A DNA stretch of 44,424 nucleotides from Bacteroidales bacterium (lineage in GTDB: Bacteria > Bacteroidota > Bacteroidia > Bacteroidales > ML635J-15), in the NCBI GenBank assembly GCA_028702675.1, contig JAQVOJ010000011.1:1-44424 (forward strand), given 5' to 3'. The stretch's first letter is position 1. Every line of letters begins with the position of its first letter. Under the pieces are notes generated by a model that worked only from the letters and a program-made list of their open reading frames with translations, was not told the origin of the DNA and did no database searches. A program made the translations under genes and the position numbers. Positions 17,597-25,686 of the stretch are shown in pieces.

Positions 17597-19300
17597 TTAA
17601 GCTTTGAATTTACCTAAGTTTTTAGCATCAAAGATTTTTATATAATGAGCTTTTTCAATATTTTCTGCTTTAACTATATCAATAAAGATTTCAGCAGAGT
17701 TTTCGTAATCATCATTTCTTTGCGCATCGAGAAGCAATAAGTACGACATTATAATATTTCCGGCCATTTCCACCATACGTCTTGCATGAAAATCAATTAG
17801 TTCTCTGTCTTCGGTATTAATTACAAATTCGACGGTTTTCTGATAATCGTCTGTCATTTCTATCAGGATTTTTCGCAAGTATTCGTGTTCAGGTTTTACT
17901 TTTAAATTTTCGTAATAGCGTATTCGATTAAGAAACAGACCTGTAGTTACTCCTCTAATTGCAGCTACAACTTGAAGTTGCGAAGTTCCCTCGTAAATGC
18001 TTGTAATCCTGGCATCTCTATAAAGTCTTTCAATCGGGAAATCTTTCATAAATCCGGCACCGCCATGAATTTGAAGGCTGTCGTAGGCAATTTGGTTTGC
18101 ATATTCGCTGCTTATAAGCTTTACAAGTGGAGTATATATGTCTGCCAAGCGATTGAATTTCTTTTGTGTTTGTTTTTGCTCCTGTTCAAGTTTTTCTTCA
18201 TTCGAAATAAAGTCCAGACATTTATACATATCAACAAATCGGGTAGTTTCGTATAGTAGGCTACGAATGGCTTGTAATTTAACTTTCATTCTTGTAATCA
18301 TTTCGTAAACAGCAGCAAATTTGTTAATCGTTTGTCCAAATTGTTTACGTTCGGATGCATATTTTTCAGCTTCACGATATGCAGCTTCTGCTAATCCGAC
18401 CGATTGTGCTGCTACACCAAGGCGTGCCCCGTTCATTAGCGACATTACGTATTTAATAAGTCCAAGTTTACGATTCCCAACTAATTCGGCAGGAGCATCT
18501 TTAAAAACGAGTTCGCAGGTAGGTGAGCCTTTAATTCCTAACTTATTTTCGATTCTTCTTACGGTTACAGCCATATTTTTTTTATCATAGACGAATAATG
18601 ACAAGCCTCTACCGTCTTTTGAGCCTTCCTCGCTACGAGCAAGTACGAGCGAAATATCTGCATCACCGTTTGTAATAAATCGTTTTACGCCATTTAGTAG
18701 CCATGTTTTACGGTTTTCGTCGTAATGAGCTTTAAGTTGAACAGCTTGTAAGTCGCTTCCGGCATCGGGTTCTGTTAAATCCATTGCTGCAGTATTACCT
18801 TCATTAAATTTAGGTAAATACTTGTCTTTTATCTCTTCTGAACCAAATTCGAGTAAAGTTTCACCACAATCCTGAAGTCCCCAGATATTAGCAAATCCAG
18901 CGTCTGCACGTGATACTAATTCGGCTGCCATAACGTATGGTACCATACTAAAATTTAGCCCGCCGTATTTACGTGGAAATGCCATACCAACAACTCCTGC
19001 TTTAGTTAATGCTTCATGATTTTGTTGAGTGCCTTTTGCATATGTTACTCTGCCATTTTCTAAGTTAGCACCTTCGCAATCAACCGATTCGGCATTAGGA
19101 GCAATTATCTCGGCACATATTTCACCAATTATCTCCAGAACTTTTTCATAAGAATCTATAGTGTCTTCGAAGTCTGCAGGAGCATAATCATAATTTTCAT
19201 AATCCCTATAATATTTTTCTTTTAAGGGTATGATTTCTTTCATCAAAGGGTGATGTAAATGGAAATGAAGGTCTTTATTATCGTTAAAAAAATTTGCCAT
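17597..19300 (-). CDS. Acyl-CoA dehydrogenase (long form)
   Basis: FAD-dependent acyl-CoA dehydrogenase of 567 aa. I start at the ATG ending at 19300 (MANFF...), 7 bases after the etfA stop, because an earlier in-frame ATG would overlap etfA. Family blocks are plain: MDLTEPDAGSDLQ (FAD and substrate contacts), LLNGVKRFITNGDADI, and RDARITSIYEGTSQLQ, where Glu in YEGTS is the usual catalytic base. The C-terminal ~150 residues are an extension beyond the ~380-aa core, as in the larger Bacteroidota enzymes. Electrons pass to the ETF encoded immediately upstream (etfB-etfA), so the three genes form one fatty-acid or branched-chain oxidation unit. Chain-length specificity cannot be told. Confidence 0.94.
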   Translation of the reverse strand: MANFFNDNKDLHFHLHHPLMKEIIPLKEKYYRDYENYDYAPADFEDTIDSYEKVLEIIGEICAEIIAPNAESVDCEGANLENGRVTYAKGTQQNHEALTKAGVVGMAFPRKYGGLNFSMVPYVMAAELVSRADAGFANIWGLQDCGETLLEFGSEEIKDKYLPKFNEGNTAAMDLTEPDAGSDLQAVQLKAHYDENRKTWLLNGVKRFITNGDADISLVLARSEEGSKDGRGLSLFVYDKKNMAVTVRRIENKLGIKGSPTCELVFKDAPAELVGNRKLGLIKYVMSLMNGARLGVAAQSVGLAEAAYREAEKYASERKQFGQTINKFAAVYEMITRMKVKLQAIRSLLYETTRFVDMYKCLDFISNEEKLEQEQKQTQKKFNRLADIYTPLVKLISSEYANQIAYDSLQIHGGAGFMKDFPIERLYRDARITSIYEGTSQLQVVAAIRGVTTGLFLNRIRYYENLKVKPEHEYLRKILIEMTDDYQKTVEFVINTEDRELIDFHARRMVEMAGNIIMSYLLLLDAQRNDDYENSAEIFIDIVKAENIEKAHYIKIFDAKNLGKFKA

Positions 19301-19307
19301 AGTTTCT

Positions 19308-20327
19308 TTATTTTGTGTTTTTCTTATATGCAGCAATTATTTTAGGAACCACCGAAGAAACATCTCCGGTAATTACTATATCTGCAATTTCGTTGATAGG
19401 TGCATCTTTGTCGATATTAATTGAAATTATCATAGCACTTTGATCCATTCCTGCTGTGTGTTGTATCTGTCCGCTGATTCCACAAGCGATATATAGTTTA
19501 GGTCTTACAGTTACACCAGTTTGTCCAACTTGGCGGGCATGATCGGCAAAACCTGCATCAACTGCTGCACGACTAGCACCAACTTCGCCACCCAAGACAG
19601 AGGCAAGTTCATAAAGATATTTGAAATTCTCTTTTGAACCTACACCATATCCTCCTGAAACAATTACTTGCGAGTTTTTTATATTTATCGAACGTTCTTC
19701 TACATGTCTTTCCAATATTTCAATAACAAAATCAGTATTATTTAGATATTTATTACTATCTAAATTAACAACTTCTCCGATATTATTTTTATTTATTATT
19801 TCCTTTTTCATTACCCCCTCACGTACAGTTGCCATCTGAGGTCTATGCTCCGGATTGATAATAGTTGCAATAATATTACCACCAAATGCGGGACGAATCT
19901 GATATAAGAGATTATTGTACTGTTTATCGTTTTTTTTGTCGTAAAAATCTCCAATTTCAAGTTCTGTACAGTCAGCAGTTAAACCAGAATTAAGTTTAGA
20001 GCTAACTCTTGGTCCCAAGTCTCTGCCAACATTGCTAGCACCCATCAAAGCAATTTGCGGTTTTGATTCTTTAAAGATCCCGGCAACAATGTGAGTAAAA
20101 GGTAAGGTTTGGTAGAATTCGAGCCTTCTGTCTTCAACAAGAAATAATTTATGTACTCCATATGGGAATACTTGTTTGGGTATGCTATTTAGTTTGTTAC
20201 CTATAGCAATAGCTTCGAGTTTACAATTAAGTTTTTCTGACAGATGATATGCTTTTGTGAGCAATTCGAGGCTAACATCAGCAACTATACCATTTTCAAT
20301 TTCACAAAAAACAGAAATATTATTCAT
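19308..20327 (-). CDS. etfA: Electron transfer flavoprotein, alpha subunit
   Basis: FAD-binding alpha subunit of ETF, which takes electrons from acyl-CoA dehydrogenase. At 339 aa it has the usual N-terminal domain with MGASNVGRDLGPRVSSKLNSGL and the C-terminal FAD domain with VSGGYGVGSKENF, GASRAAVDAGF, RQVGQTGVTVRPKLY and ACGISGQIQHTAGM, ending DAPINEIADIVITGD. It lies between etfB (16-base gap) and the dehydrogenase (7 bases), all on the minus strand, so one transcript is likely. I see nothing unusual in it. Confidence 0.96.
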   Translation of the reverse strand: MNNISVFCEIENGIVADVSLELLTKAYHLSEKLNCKLEAIAIGNKLNSIPKQVFPYGVHKLFLVEDRRLEFYQTLPFTHIVAGIFKESKPQIALMGASNVGRDLGPRVSSKLNSGLTADCTELEIGDFYDKKNDKQYNNLLYQIRPAFGGNIIATIINPEHRPQMATVREGVMKKEIINKNNIGEVVNLDSNKYLNNTDFVIEILERHVEERSINIKNSQVIVSGGYGVGSKENFKYLYELASVLGGEVGASRAAVDAGFADHARQVGQTGVTVRPKLYIACGISGQIQHTAGMDQSAMIISINIDKDAPINEIADIVITGDVSSVVPKIIAAYKKNTK

Positions 20328-20342
20328 TTTAATTGAGTTTAT

Positions 20343-21206
20343 TTATCCAATAGTATGATTTTCAATAAGTTCAATGATTAATTCATTGATTTCAGCTTCA
20401 TTATCATTAATTATTTTTGATTCTTTAGCAGTAAAAACAACGTTTTCAATTTTTTTAACTTTTGTAGGGCTTCCGCTTAAACCTAATAGTTTGTCATCAG
20501 CATCTACATCATCAACACCCCATTCGGAAATTTTAAGATAAGGTCTTTGTTGTATTATGTAATCGTTACTTTTTTCTTGTAATTCGCTTTGAGTACAGGC
20601 ATGCTTAAATTTCATTAATAATTTGGCATTTCTGGCACGGCATATTGTAGCAGAACTTCCTACGGTAATAAGCACAGGCAATGGTGATTGTACTGTTTCT
20701 ATTCCATTATCTAATCTACGTTTTACAATAATATTATTGTTTTGATATGAAATACTTTCGGCATAAGTAATCTGTGGGATATTTAATTTTTCGGCAACTT
20801 GAGGACCGACTTGTGCTGTATCCCCGTCAATTGCTTGTCTGCCAGCAATAATAAGATTTGGTTCTATTTTTTTAATAGCAAGTGACAATGCGTATGAAGT
20901 TGCAAGAGTGTCTGAGCCGGCAAATTTTCTATCGGTAAGTAGAATTCCATTATCTACGCCTCTGTACAAGCCTTCACGAATAATATCAGCTGCTCGTCCA
21001 GGTCCCATAGTTAAAATAGTAATTTCGGTATCCGGATACTTATCTTTTAATTGTAATGCTTGTTCCAAAGCATTCATGTCCTCAGGGTTAAAAATTGCAG
21101 GCAAAGCACCTCTGTTTACTGTTCCATCGGCTTTCATTGCATCTTTTCCAACATTTCTGGTGTCGGGAACCTGTTTTGCAAGAACAACAATTTTAAGTTT
21201 TTTCAT
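20343..21206 (-). CDS. etfB: Electron transfer flavoprotein, beta subunit
   Basis: Beta subunit of ETF, usually binding AMP or a second flavin and docking the dehydrogenase. The 287-aa product begins with the family start KIVVLAKQVPDT, has NPEDMNALEQALQLKD and TMGPGRAADIIREGLYRGVD, then ARQAIDGDTAQVGPQVAE as the ETF beta signature (seen as IIAGRQAIDGD). The last ~70 residues carry the recognition arm region. Whether this ETF bifurcates electrons cannot be decided by eye. It is the first gene of the operon; a -7-like box is 24 bases upstream, and the divergent mnmE promoter lies close by. Confidence 0.96.
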   Translation of the reverse strand: MKKLKIVVLAKQVPDTRNVGKDAMKADGTVNRGALPAIFNPEDMNALEQALQLKDKYPDTEITILTMGPGRAADIIREGLYRGVDNGILLTDRKFAGSDTLATSYALSLAIKKIEPNLIIAGRQAIDGDTAQVGPQVAEKLNIPQITYAESISYQNNNIIVKRRLDNGIETVQSPLPVLITVGSSATICRARNAKLLMKFKHACTQSELQEKSNDYIIQQRPYLKISEWGVDDVDADDKLLGLSGSPTKVKKIENVVFTAKESKIINDNEAEINELIIELIENHTIG

Positions 21207-21230
21207 AATACTTTAAAAAAAAATTATTGA

Positions 21231-21238
21231 CAAATATA
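21231..21238 (-). promoter_or_regulatory. -7 box for the etfB-etfA-acd operon
   Basis: Minus-strand TATATTTG matches TAnnTTTG, 24 bases before the etfB start. It faces away from the mnmE box at 21312, so the 110-base gap is a divergent promoter region. Confidence 0.5.
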
Positions 21239-21311
21239 AGCCTTTTTTGTTGACACTACTAAACTTGCATTTATAATCAGACTTATTGAAACAAACCATC
21301 AACTAAATTAT

Positions 21312-21319
21312 TACTTTTG
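21312..21319 (+). promoter_or_regulatory. -7 box for mnmE
   Basis: TACTTTTG matches TAnnTTTG and ends 18 bases before the ATG at 21338. A TTG in the -33 region (21286-21288) is slightly far. Because the box covers the TTG at 21317, that codon is unlikely to be the start of mnmE. Confidence 0.45.
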
Positions 21320-21337
21320 CAATATAAACAAATTGAA

Positions 21338-22711
21338 ATGAATTTTCTCGAAGATACAATATGTGCTGTTGCAACTGCCCCCGGACAGTCTGGTATTTCA
21401 GTGGTTAGGATTAGTGGCAAAGAATCGAAACGAATTGTAGAAGACTTAATCAAAAACTTTGATGGAGATAATATAGACTTAAAACCGAGAAAAGCTCATT
21501 TTGCAAATTTATTTCACAATGATTCACTCCTGGACCAGGTTGTAGTAACTTACTTTAAGGCTCCGGCAAGCTACACCGGCGAAGATGTTGTAGAGATATC
21601 TACACATGGTTCAATATATATTCAGCAATCATTGATAGAATTGTTAATAAACAATGGTGCTAGACTTGCTAAGGCAGGTGAATTTACTAAAAGAGCTTTT
21701 CTTAACTCTAAAATTGATTTAAGCCAAAGTGAAGCAATTGCTGATCTTATTGCCTCAGAAAGTAAGGTAGGGCATCAACTTGCTATTAAGCAACTTAAAG
21801 GAAATATCAGCACCGAAATTAATACGCTTAGAGAGCATTTAGTTAATTTTGCAAGTCTGATTGAATTGGAACTCGATTTTGGTGAAGAAGATGTTGAGTT
21901 TGCCGACCGAAAAGAATTGCTGGAATTGTTAAACAAAATTCTTACAAGAATAAAGTTACTTACTAACAGTTTTAAATACGGAAATGCTGTTAAAGAAGGA
22001 ATTCCTGTAGCAATTGCCGGACCTCCAAACACCGGAAAATCTTCTTTGTTGAATTATTTGCTTAACGAAGATAAAGCTATTGTAAGTGAAATACCAGGCA
22101 CTACCAGAGATACTATAGAAGATAAAATCAATATTTCGGGATATACCTTCAGATTTATTGATACAGCAGGAATAAGAGATACCCCAGATGTAGTTGAGAG
22201 TCTTGGTATAGAACGTACACATCAAAGAATTAGTAAAGCTGCCATTATTCTGCTGGTTTTAGATATTAATGATGATGTTTTAGAAAACGAGAAGATTTTA
22301 GAAAAGATTAAAGCTTCGATAATGGAGGATGAACAGCAATTAATTTTGCTCTTGAACAAGTCTGATATATATAAGAGAGATGTGCCGAATTTGTTAGGGA
22401 AACAGATTGCGATTTCAGTGAAAACAGGAGAGGGGCTTGATATACTAAATCAAGAACTTATAAATGTAATTAAAGAAATGCCCGGATATAATCAAGAATT
22501 AGTATTAACCAATATGCGACATTATCAGGCATTTAAAAAAGCAGTTGAGGCACTCGAAAGGGCTCGTATAGGAATATCTTCAAATATTAGTAGCGATTTT
22601 GTTGCACAGGATATTAGAGAGGCTCTGCATTATTTGGGTGAAGTTACAGGTGCAATTTCTACAGATGAAATATTGGGAGCTATTTTTAGTCGGTTTTGTA
22701 TCGGAAAGTAA
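21338..22711 (+). CDS. mnmE: tRNA uridine-5-carboxymethylaminomethyl GTPase MnmE
   Basis: GTPase that, with MnmG, modifies C5 of U34 in several tRNAs; it complements the MnmA thiolation encoded elsewhere in the window. I start at ATG 21338 (MNFLEDTICAVATAPG, the family's standard start), since a TTG seven codons earlier overlaps the promoter. The 457-aa product has the N-terminal folate-binding domain (GEFTKRAFLNSKIDLSQSEA), the G domain with GPPNTGKSS, DTAGIRDT and NKSD, and the C-terminal CIGK whose cysteine is conserved in MnmE. All blocks are intact. Confidence 0.97.
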   Translation: MNFLEDTICAVATAPGQSGISVVRISGKESKRIVEDLIKNFDGDNIDLKPRKAHFANLFHNDSLLDQVVVTYFKAPASYTGEDVVEISTHGSIYIQQSLIELLINNGARLAKAGEFTKRAFLNSKIDLSQSEAIADLIASESKVGHQLAIKQLKGNISTEINTLREHLVNFASLIELELDFGEEDVEFADRKELLELLNKILTRIKLLTNSFKYGNAVKEGIPVAIAGPPNTGKSSLLNYLLNEDKAIVSEIPGTTRDTIEDKINISGYTFRFIDTAGIRDTPDVVESLGIERTHQRISKAAIILLVLDINDDVLENEKILEKIKASIMEDEQQLILLLNKSDIYKRDVPNLLGKQIAISVKTGEGLDILNQELINVIKEMPGYNQELVLTNMRHYQAFKKAVEALERARIGISSNISSDFVAQDIREALHYLGEVTGAISTDEILGAIFSRFCIGK

Positions 22712-22805
22712 TAATTATCCACTGCTTATTTAGACTAGCAGTAAAAATTAAAGCTATATAGCAAACATATTTTCATATAAACACAAATGTAAAGCTTATT
22801 TTTTG

Positions 22806-22813
22806 TATCTTTG
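22806..22813 (+). promoter_or_regulatory. -7-like box with no downstream gene
   Basis: TATCTTTG matches TAnnTTTG. No open reading frame with a good start follows closely, but two hairpins do (22823-22838, 22896-22924), so a non-coding transcript is possible. Confidence 0.35.
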
Positions 22814-23196
22814 GTATATTGACCGATGCATGTATCGGCTTTGATAACGTTCATTGTAAGTACATAATTTCAAATAAATTATTAACTTTAACTCTAGACA
22901 ACTATTTTAAGCTCCAAGTTGTCTTTCATAAGAATTGAGGAAATTATTATTAAAGAATAATTTTTGTATTCAGTTATTTACCTTAATATTCTAAATGATG
23001 AAATTGATAATATTATAAAAAGTGAAATAAATGAAAATAAATCGAAACTTGGAGTACCTAAAAACAGTAATATAAATATTACCCCTTTCGATAAAAGTAT
23101 AAATATGGCTTGTCCAGAACCTTGGGCATTTATTAGCAACAAGTACTAGTAATGAAAAATAATTTTAAAAAGCGTTTAACATGAGTTTTTCATTAG

Positions 23197-23204
23197 TATC
23201 TTTG
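23197..23204 (+). promoter_or_regulatory. -7 box at a nearly leaderless start
   Basis: TATCTTTG followed by TATT and then ATG at 23209. The distance leaves almost no leader. It parallels the lipoprotein gene start at 13259. Confidence 0.5.
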
Positions 23205-23208
23205 TATT

Positions 23209-23532
23209 ATGAAATGTCCTAATTGTAACAGTACTGGAAACTTGCTTAAAAGAGTATTTATTAAGCGTAAGGGATTGCCAAATCGCTATTGTGTATATTG
23301 TAATGCAGAGGTTAAGTTGATTTACAATTGGCGAAAAATATTTTTGTTAGCACTTATTATAATTGCCGTATTAATGATATTACATGCTGTAATGGTTTCT
23401 GTTGGTTTGCCGGGTGTGAGTGGAGGTATAGCAGGAGGAGCCGCTGGAGCTGTTTTAGCAATCTTTATGAGAAAACCTCCTTATTTAAACATTGAATTGG
23501 TAAAACATAGTAATAAAAAACGCAGAAATTAA
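23209..23532 (+). CDS. Small zinc-ribbon membrane protein
   Basis: A 107-aa protein of unknown function. The N-terminus has two CxxC knuckles (CPNC at residues 3-6 and CVYC near 28-31), suggesting a zinc ribbon. A transmembrane segment follows (about 45-64, LLALIIIAVLMILHAVMVSV), then a Gly/Ala-rich second hydrophobic stretch (GVSGGIAGGAAGAVLAIF), and a basic C-terminus. It is 3 bases ahead of the exonuclease/GIY-YIG gene, so they are probably co-transcribed and perhaps functionally linked, although nothing in the sequence states the link. The -7 box touches its start codon. Confidence 0.7.
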   Translation: MKCPNCNSTGNLLKRVFIKRKGLPNRYCVYCNAEVKLIYNWRKIFLLALIIIAVLMILHAVMVSVGLPGVSGGIAGGAAGAVLAIFMRKPPYLNIELVKHSNKKRRN

Positions 23533-23535
23533 TAA

Positions 23536-24909
23536 ATGTCTCTGTATTCAATTATTGACATAGAAACTACCGGTGGTAGTGTAAGAACTGATAAAATTAC
23601 TGAAATTGCAATTTATATTACCAACGGAACTAATATTGTAGATAAGTTCGTAAGTTTAATAGACCCCGAATGTTTAATTCCATACCAAATTACTGCACTT
23701 ACCGGTATAACCAATCAAATGGTGCAAGGAGCTCCCAAGTTTTACGAAGTAGCTCGTAAAATAGTAGAAATTACAGAAGACACTGTGTTTGTAGCTCATA
23801 ATGCAAGCTTTGATTATAGCTTTGTGAAACGGGAATTTGAAAGATTGGGTTACAGGTATAAGCGTGAAACTCTATGTACCGTTAAGCTTAGTAGAAAACT
23901 TATTCCGGGATATAAGTCGTATAGCCTTGGTAATCTATGTAATAATATTGGAATTCAAATTAATAATAGGCATAGAGCTGAAGGTGATGTGGCTGCTACA
24001 ACAGAACTTTTCCATTTATTATTAGAAAAAGATAAAAGTAGTTTTGAAGGAAAATTTATTTCAGGATTTTCTTTAAAAGGATTAAATCCGATTCTCGATA
24101 TTGAAAAAGTGAAAAACTTACCTCAAAAGTGTGGGGTATATTACTTTTATGATTCAGATGATAATTTAATTTACATTGGCAAAAGTAAGAATATTAGAAA
24201 AAGAGTTTATTCTCATTTCAACAATGATAAAACACAAAGAGCTTTAAGAATGAAATCAGAAATTGTCCAAATTGGTTACGAAATAACCGGTAATGAATTG
24301 ATTGCATTATTGTTGGAGTCAGAAGAGATTAAAAAAAATAAACCGTGTTATAATAGAGCTCAAAGACGAACAATTCATCAATACGGATTATATTACTATT
24401 ATGACGAACATAATTATTTAAGATTTAAAATTGATAAAAATTCCACTAATACTGATTTGCCTTTAACTTCTTATTCAAGTAAAAAAATGGGCTTTGAACA
24501 TTTAGCTTATTGGTGCAAAGAGCTTGAATTATGTGAAAAACTGTGTGGGTTATACGAAACAGCAGGTGCATGCTTTTATCATGGTATCGGAGAGTGCAAA
24601 GGAGCTTGCATCGGATTAGAAAATAGTGTTTCGTATAATGTACGTGCCAAAAAACTTTTGTCAACTTATTCATACGATCAAGATGATATGTTGATTGTGC
24701 TAAGTGGAAAATGCGAAGATGAGTTAGCAACAGTGCTAATTAAAAACGGCAAATATGTCGGATTTGGTTATTTTGAAAAATCTGTATTGAATAATATAGA
24801 TTTAGTTATTGATTCCATTAATTCTTATTCAGATAACAAAGACGTTCAGCAAATTTTAAGGACTTATGTTAAGACAAAAAATGATTTTAAAATTATAGAG
24901 TTGAGATGA
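23536..24909 (+). CDS. DnaQ-family exonuclease fused to a UvrC/Cho-type GIY-YIG endonuclease
   Basis: A 457-aa two-nuclease fusion. The N-terminal domain is a DEDD 3'-5' exonuclease like the DNA polymerase III proofreading subunit: DIETTG (Asp8, Glu10), HNASFDYSF and HRAEGDVAAT. After about residue 195 comes a GIY-YIG domain starting GVYYFYDSDDNLIYIGKSKNIRKRVYSHF. A cysteine-bearing C-terminal region (CEKLCGLYETAGACFYHGIGECKGAC) resembles the UvrC/Cho region after the nuclease. Such fusions are known in bacteria and are usually placed in DNA repair (a Cho-like incision enzyme with trimming activity), but the role of this one is inferred. It is transcribed with the zinc-ribbon gene. Confidence 0.9.
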   Translation: MSLYSIIDIETTGGSVRTDKITEIAIYITNGTNIVDKFVSLIDPECLIPYQITALTGITNQMVQGAPKFYEVARKIVEITEDTVFVAHNASFDYSFVKREFERLGYRYKRETLCTVKLSRKLIPGYKSYSLGNLCNNIGIQINNRHRAEGDVAATTELFHLLLEKDKSSFEGKFISGFSLKGLNPILDIEKVKNLPQKCGVYYFYDSDDNLIYIGKSKNIRKRVYSHFNNDKTQRALRMKSEIVQIGYEITGNELIALLLESEEIKKNKPCYNRAQRRTIHQYGLYYYYDEHNYLRFKIDKNSTNTDLPLTSYSSKKMGFEHLAYWCKELELCEKLCGLYETAGACFYHGIGECKGACIGLENSVSYNVRAKKLLSTYSYDQDDMLIVLSGKCEDELATVLIKNGKYVGFGYFEKSVLNNIDLVIDSINSYSDNKDVQQILRTYVKTKNDFKIIELR

Positions 24910-25227
24910 ATGAATAAAACTATTTCTTATTTTTATCGAAAAGTATAGATATCAAGTTCATGAGTTAGTCTATCATAATCTCGCCCCCCAAAACTCGTCC
25001 TTGCTTCAGCTCACTACCGTCGCAAGATTGTATCTGCTGGAAGTGCTTATTATCCAACAACAATAACATTATTAACTAAGCCTTTTTCTTAACAATATTA
25101 TTTTGCATTACAATTAACAAAATCTGCTTCAACCTGATTATTCTGAATGTAATGAGTTGTGTTTACTAAAAACTTTAGGAGACTTTAATATTTACTTTTT
25201 GCAAGTTAGTGATAAATGCAACAATCA

Positions 25228-25457
25228 TATTAACCCGCATTATTCATACGATTAGCTTTGTGTAGCTGGTAGGCGTCGAAACTTGCAGATATATCCTTAT
25301 ATTTCAAGAGTTTTGCAACGAAGCAGATGCACAAAGATAATTGTAAGCTTTCTCAAAATTTGGCTAATAATAAAACCATAAGCACCGTGCCAATCCACTG
25401 ACTAACAACTTGTAACGAGCCAGCCAAGAATAATGCGATGAATAATGCGGGTTAATA
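25228..25457. mobile_element. MITE-like element with perfect 20-bp terminal inverted repeats
   Basis: The ends are exact reverse complements over 20 bases (25228-25247 and 25438-25457), starting and ending with TA, and enclose 190 bases without a reading frame. The inner part has more pairing, for example CTTTGTG near 25256 with CACAAAG near 25330, and AATAATGCG is repeated in tandem beside the right end. No transposase is encoded, so it would be a non-autonomous element. TA ends would fit a Tc1/mariner or IS630-type target, but the TA belongs to the repeat itself and cannot prove a target duplication. A large regulatory hairpin is the alternative. Confidence 0.6.
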
Positions 25458-25646
25458 ACATGTAAGTGTGTTCAATTTAATTAAATATGTTCATAAATGG
25501 ACTTTAAAATGTCCTATATTTTGTTTTTAAATGCGATACATTATTCATAAAGTTTACTTTATTAGCTATAATGCATTGTTTGTTAGTGATATATTTGAAA
25601 AGAAATAAAAAGTTAATTGATGGATATATAATTAGAGTAAATAGTT

Positions 25647-25654
25647 TACATTTG
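25647..25654 (+). promoter_or_regulatory. -7 box for the polyamine operon
   Basis: TACATTTG matches TAnnTTTG, 32 bases before the arginine decarboxylase ATG. A TTG at 25617-25619 is a distant -33 candidate. A second box, TATATTTG at 25590-25597, is an alternative. Confidence 0.45.
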
Positions 25655-25686
25655 TCAAAAATAATAAATGTAAAAACATTAAAAAT

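Larger units (their letters stand above)
22712..23208. other. Gap between mnmE and the zinc-ribbon gene; candidate small-RNA locus
   Basis: Almost 500 bases without a convincing gene. It holds a TATCTTTG promoter-like box at 22806-22813, a CCGAT/ATCGG hairpin at 22823-22838 and an AGACAAC/GTTGTCT hairpin at 22896-22924. A 61-codon TTG-started frame (22964-23149) follows but has no recognisable ribosome site or domain, ends in an odd ACPEPW segment and is doubtful. A second box at 23197 serves the next gene. Confidence 0.5.
24910..25686. other. Gene-free 777-bp region before the polyamine operon
   Basis: No large gene is present. It contains a minus-strand 34-codon frame (24965-25069, ending GGEIMID) that is more GC-rich than its surroundings and may be a fragment of a lost gene. 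It also contains the 230-bp inverted-repeat-bounded element described separately, and -7-like boxes at 25590-25597 and 25647-25654 near the arginine decarboxylase gene. I see no tRNA. Confidence 0.6.

Noticed and set aside
22964..23149. 61-codon TTG-started frame
   Set aside because: It begins right after a stop with a rare start codon, has no good ribosome site and no recognised motif. It was left inside the gap description as doubtful.
24965..25069. 34-codon minus-strand frame with a GC-rich DGSELKQGRVLGGE segment
   Set aside because: Too short and without context to call a gene; possibly a gene fragment.
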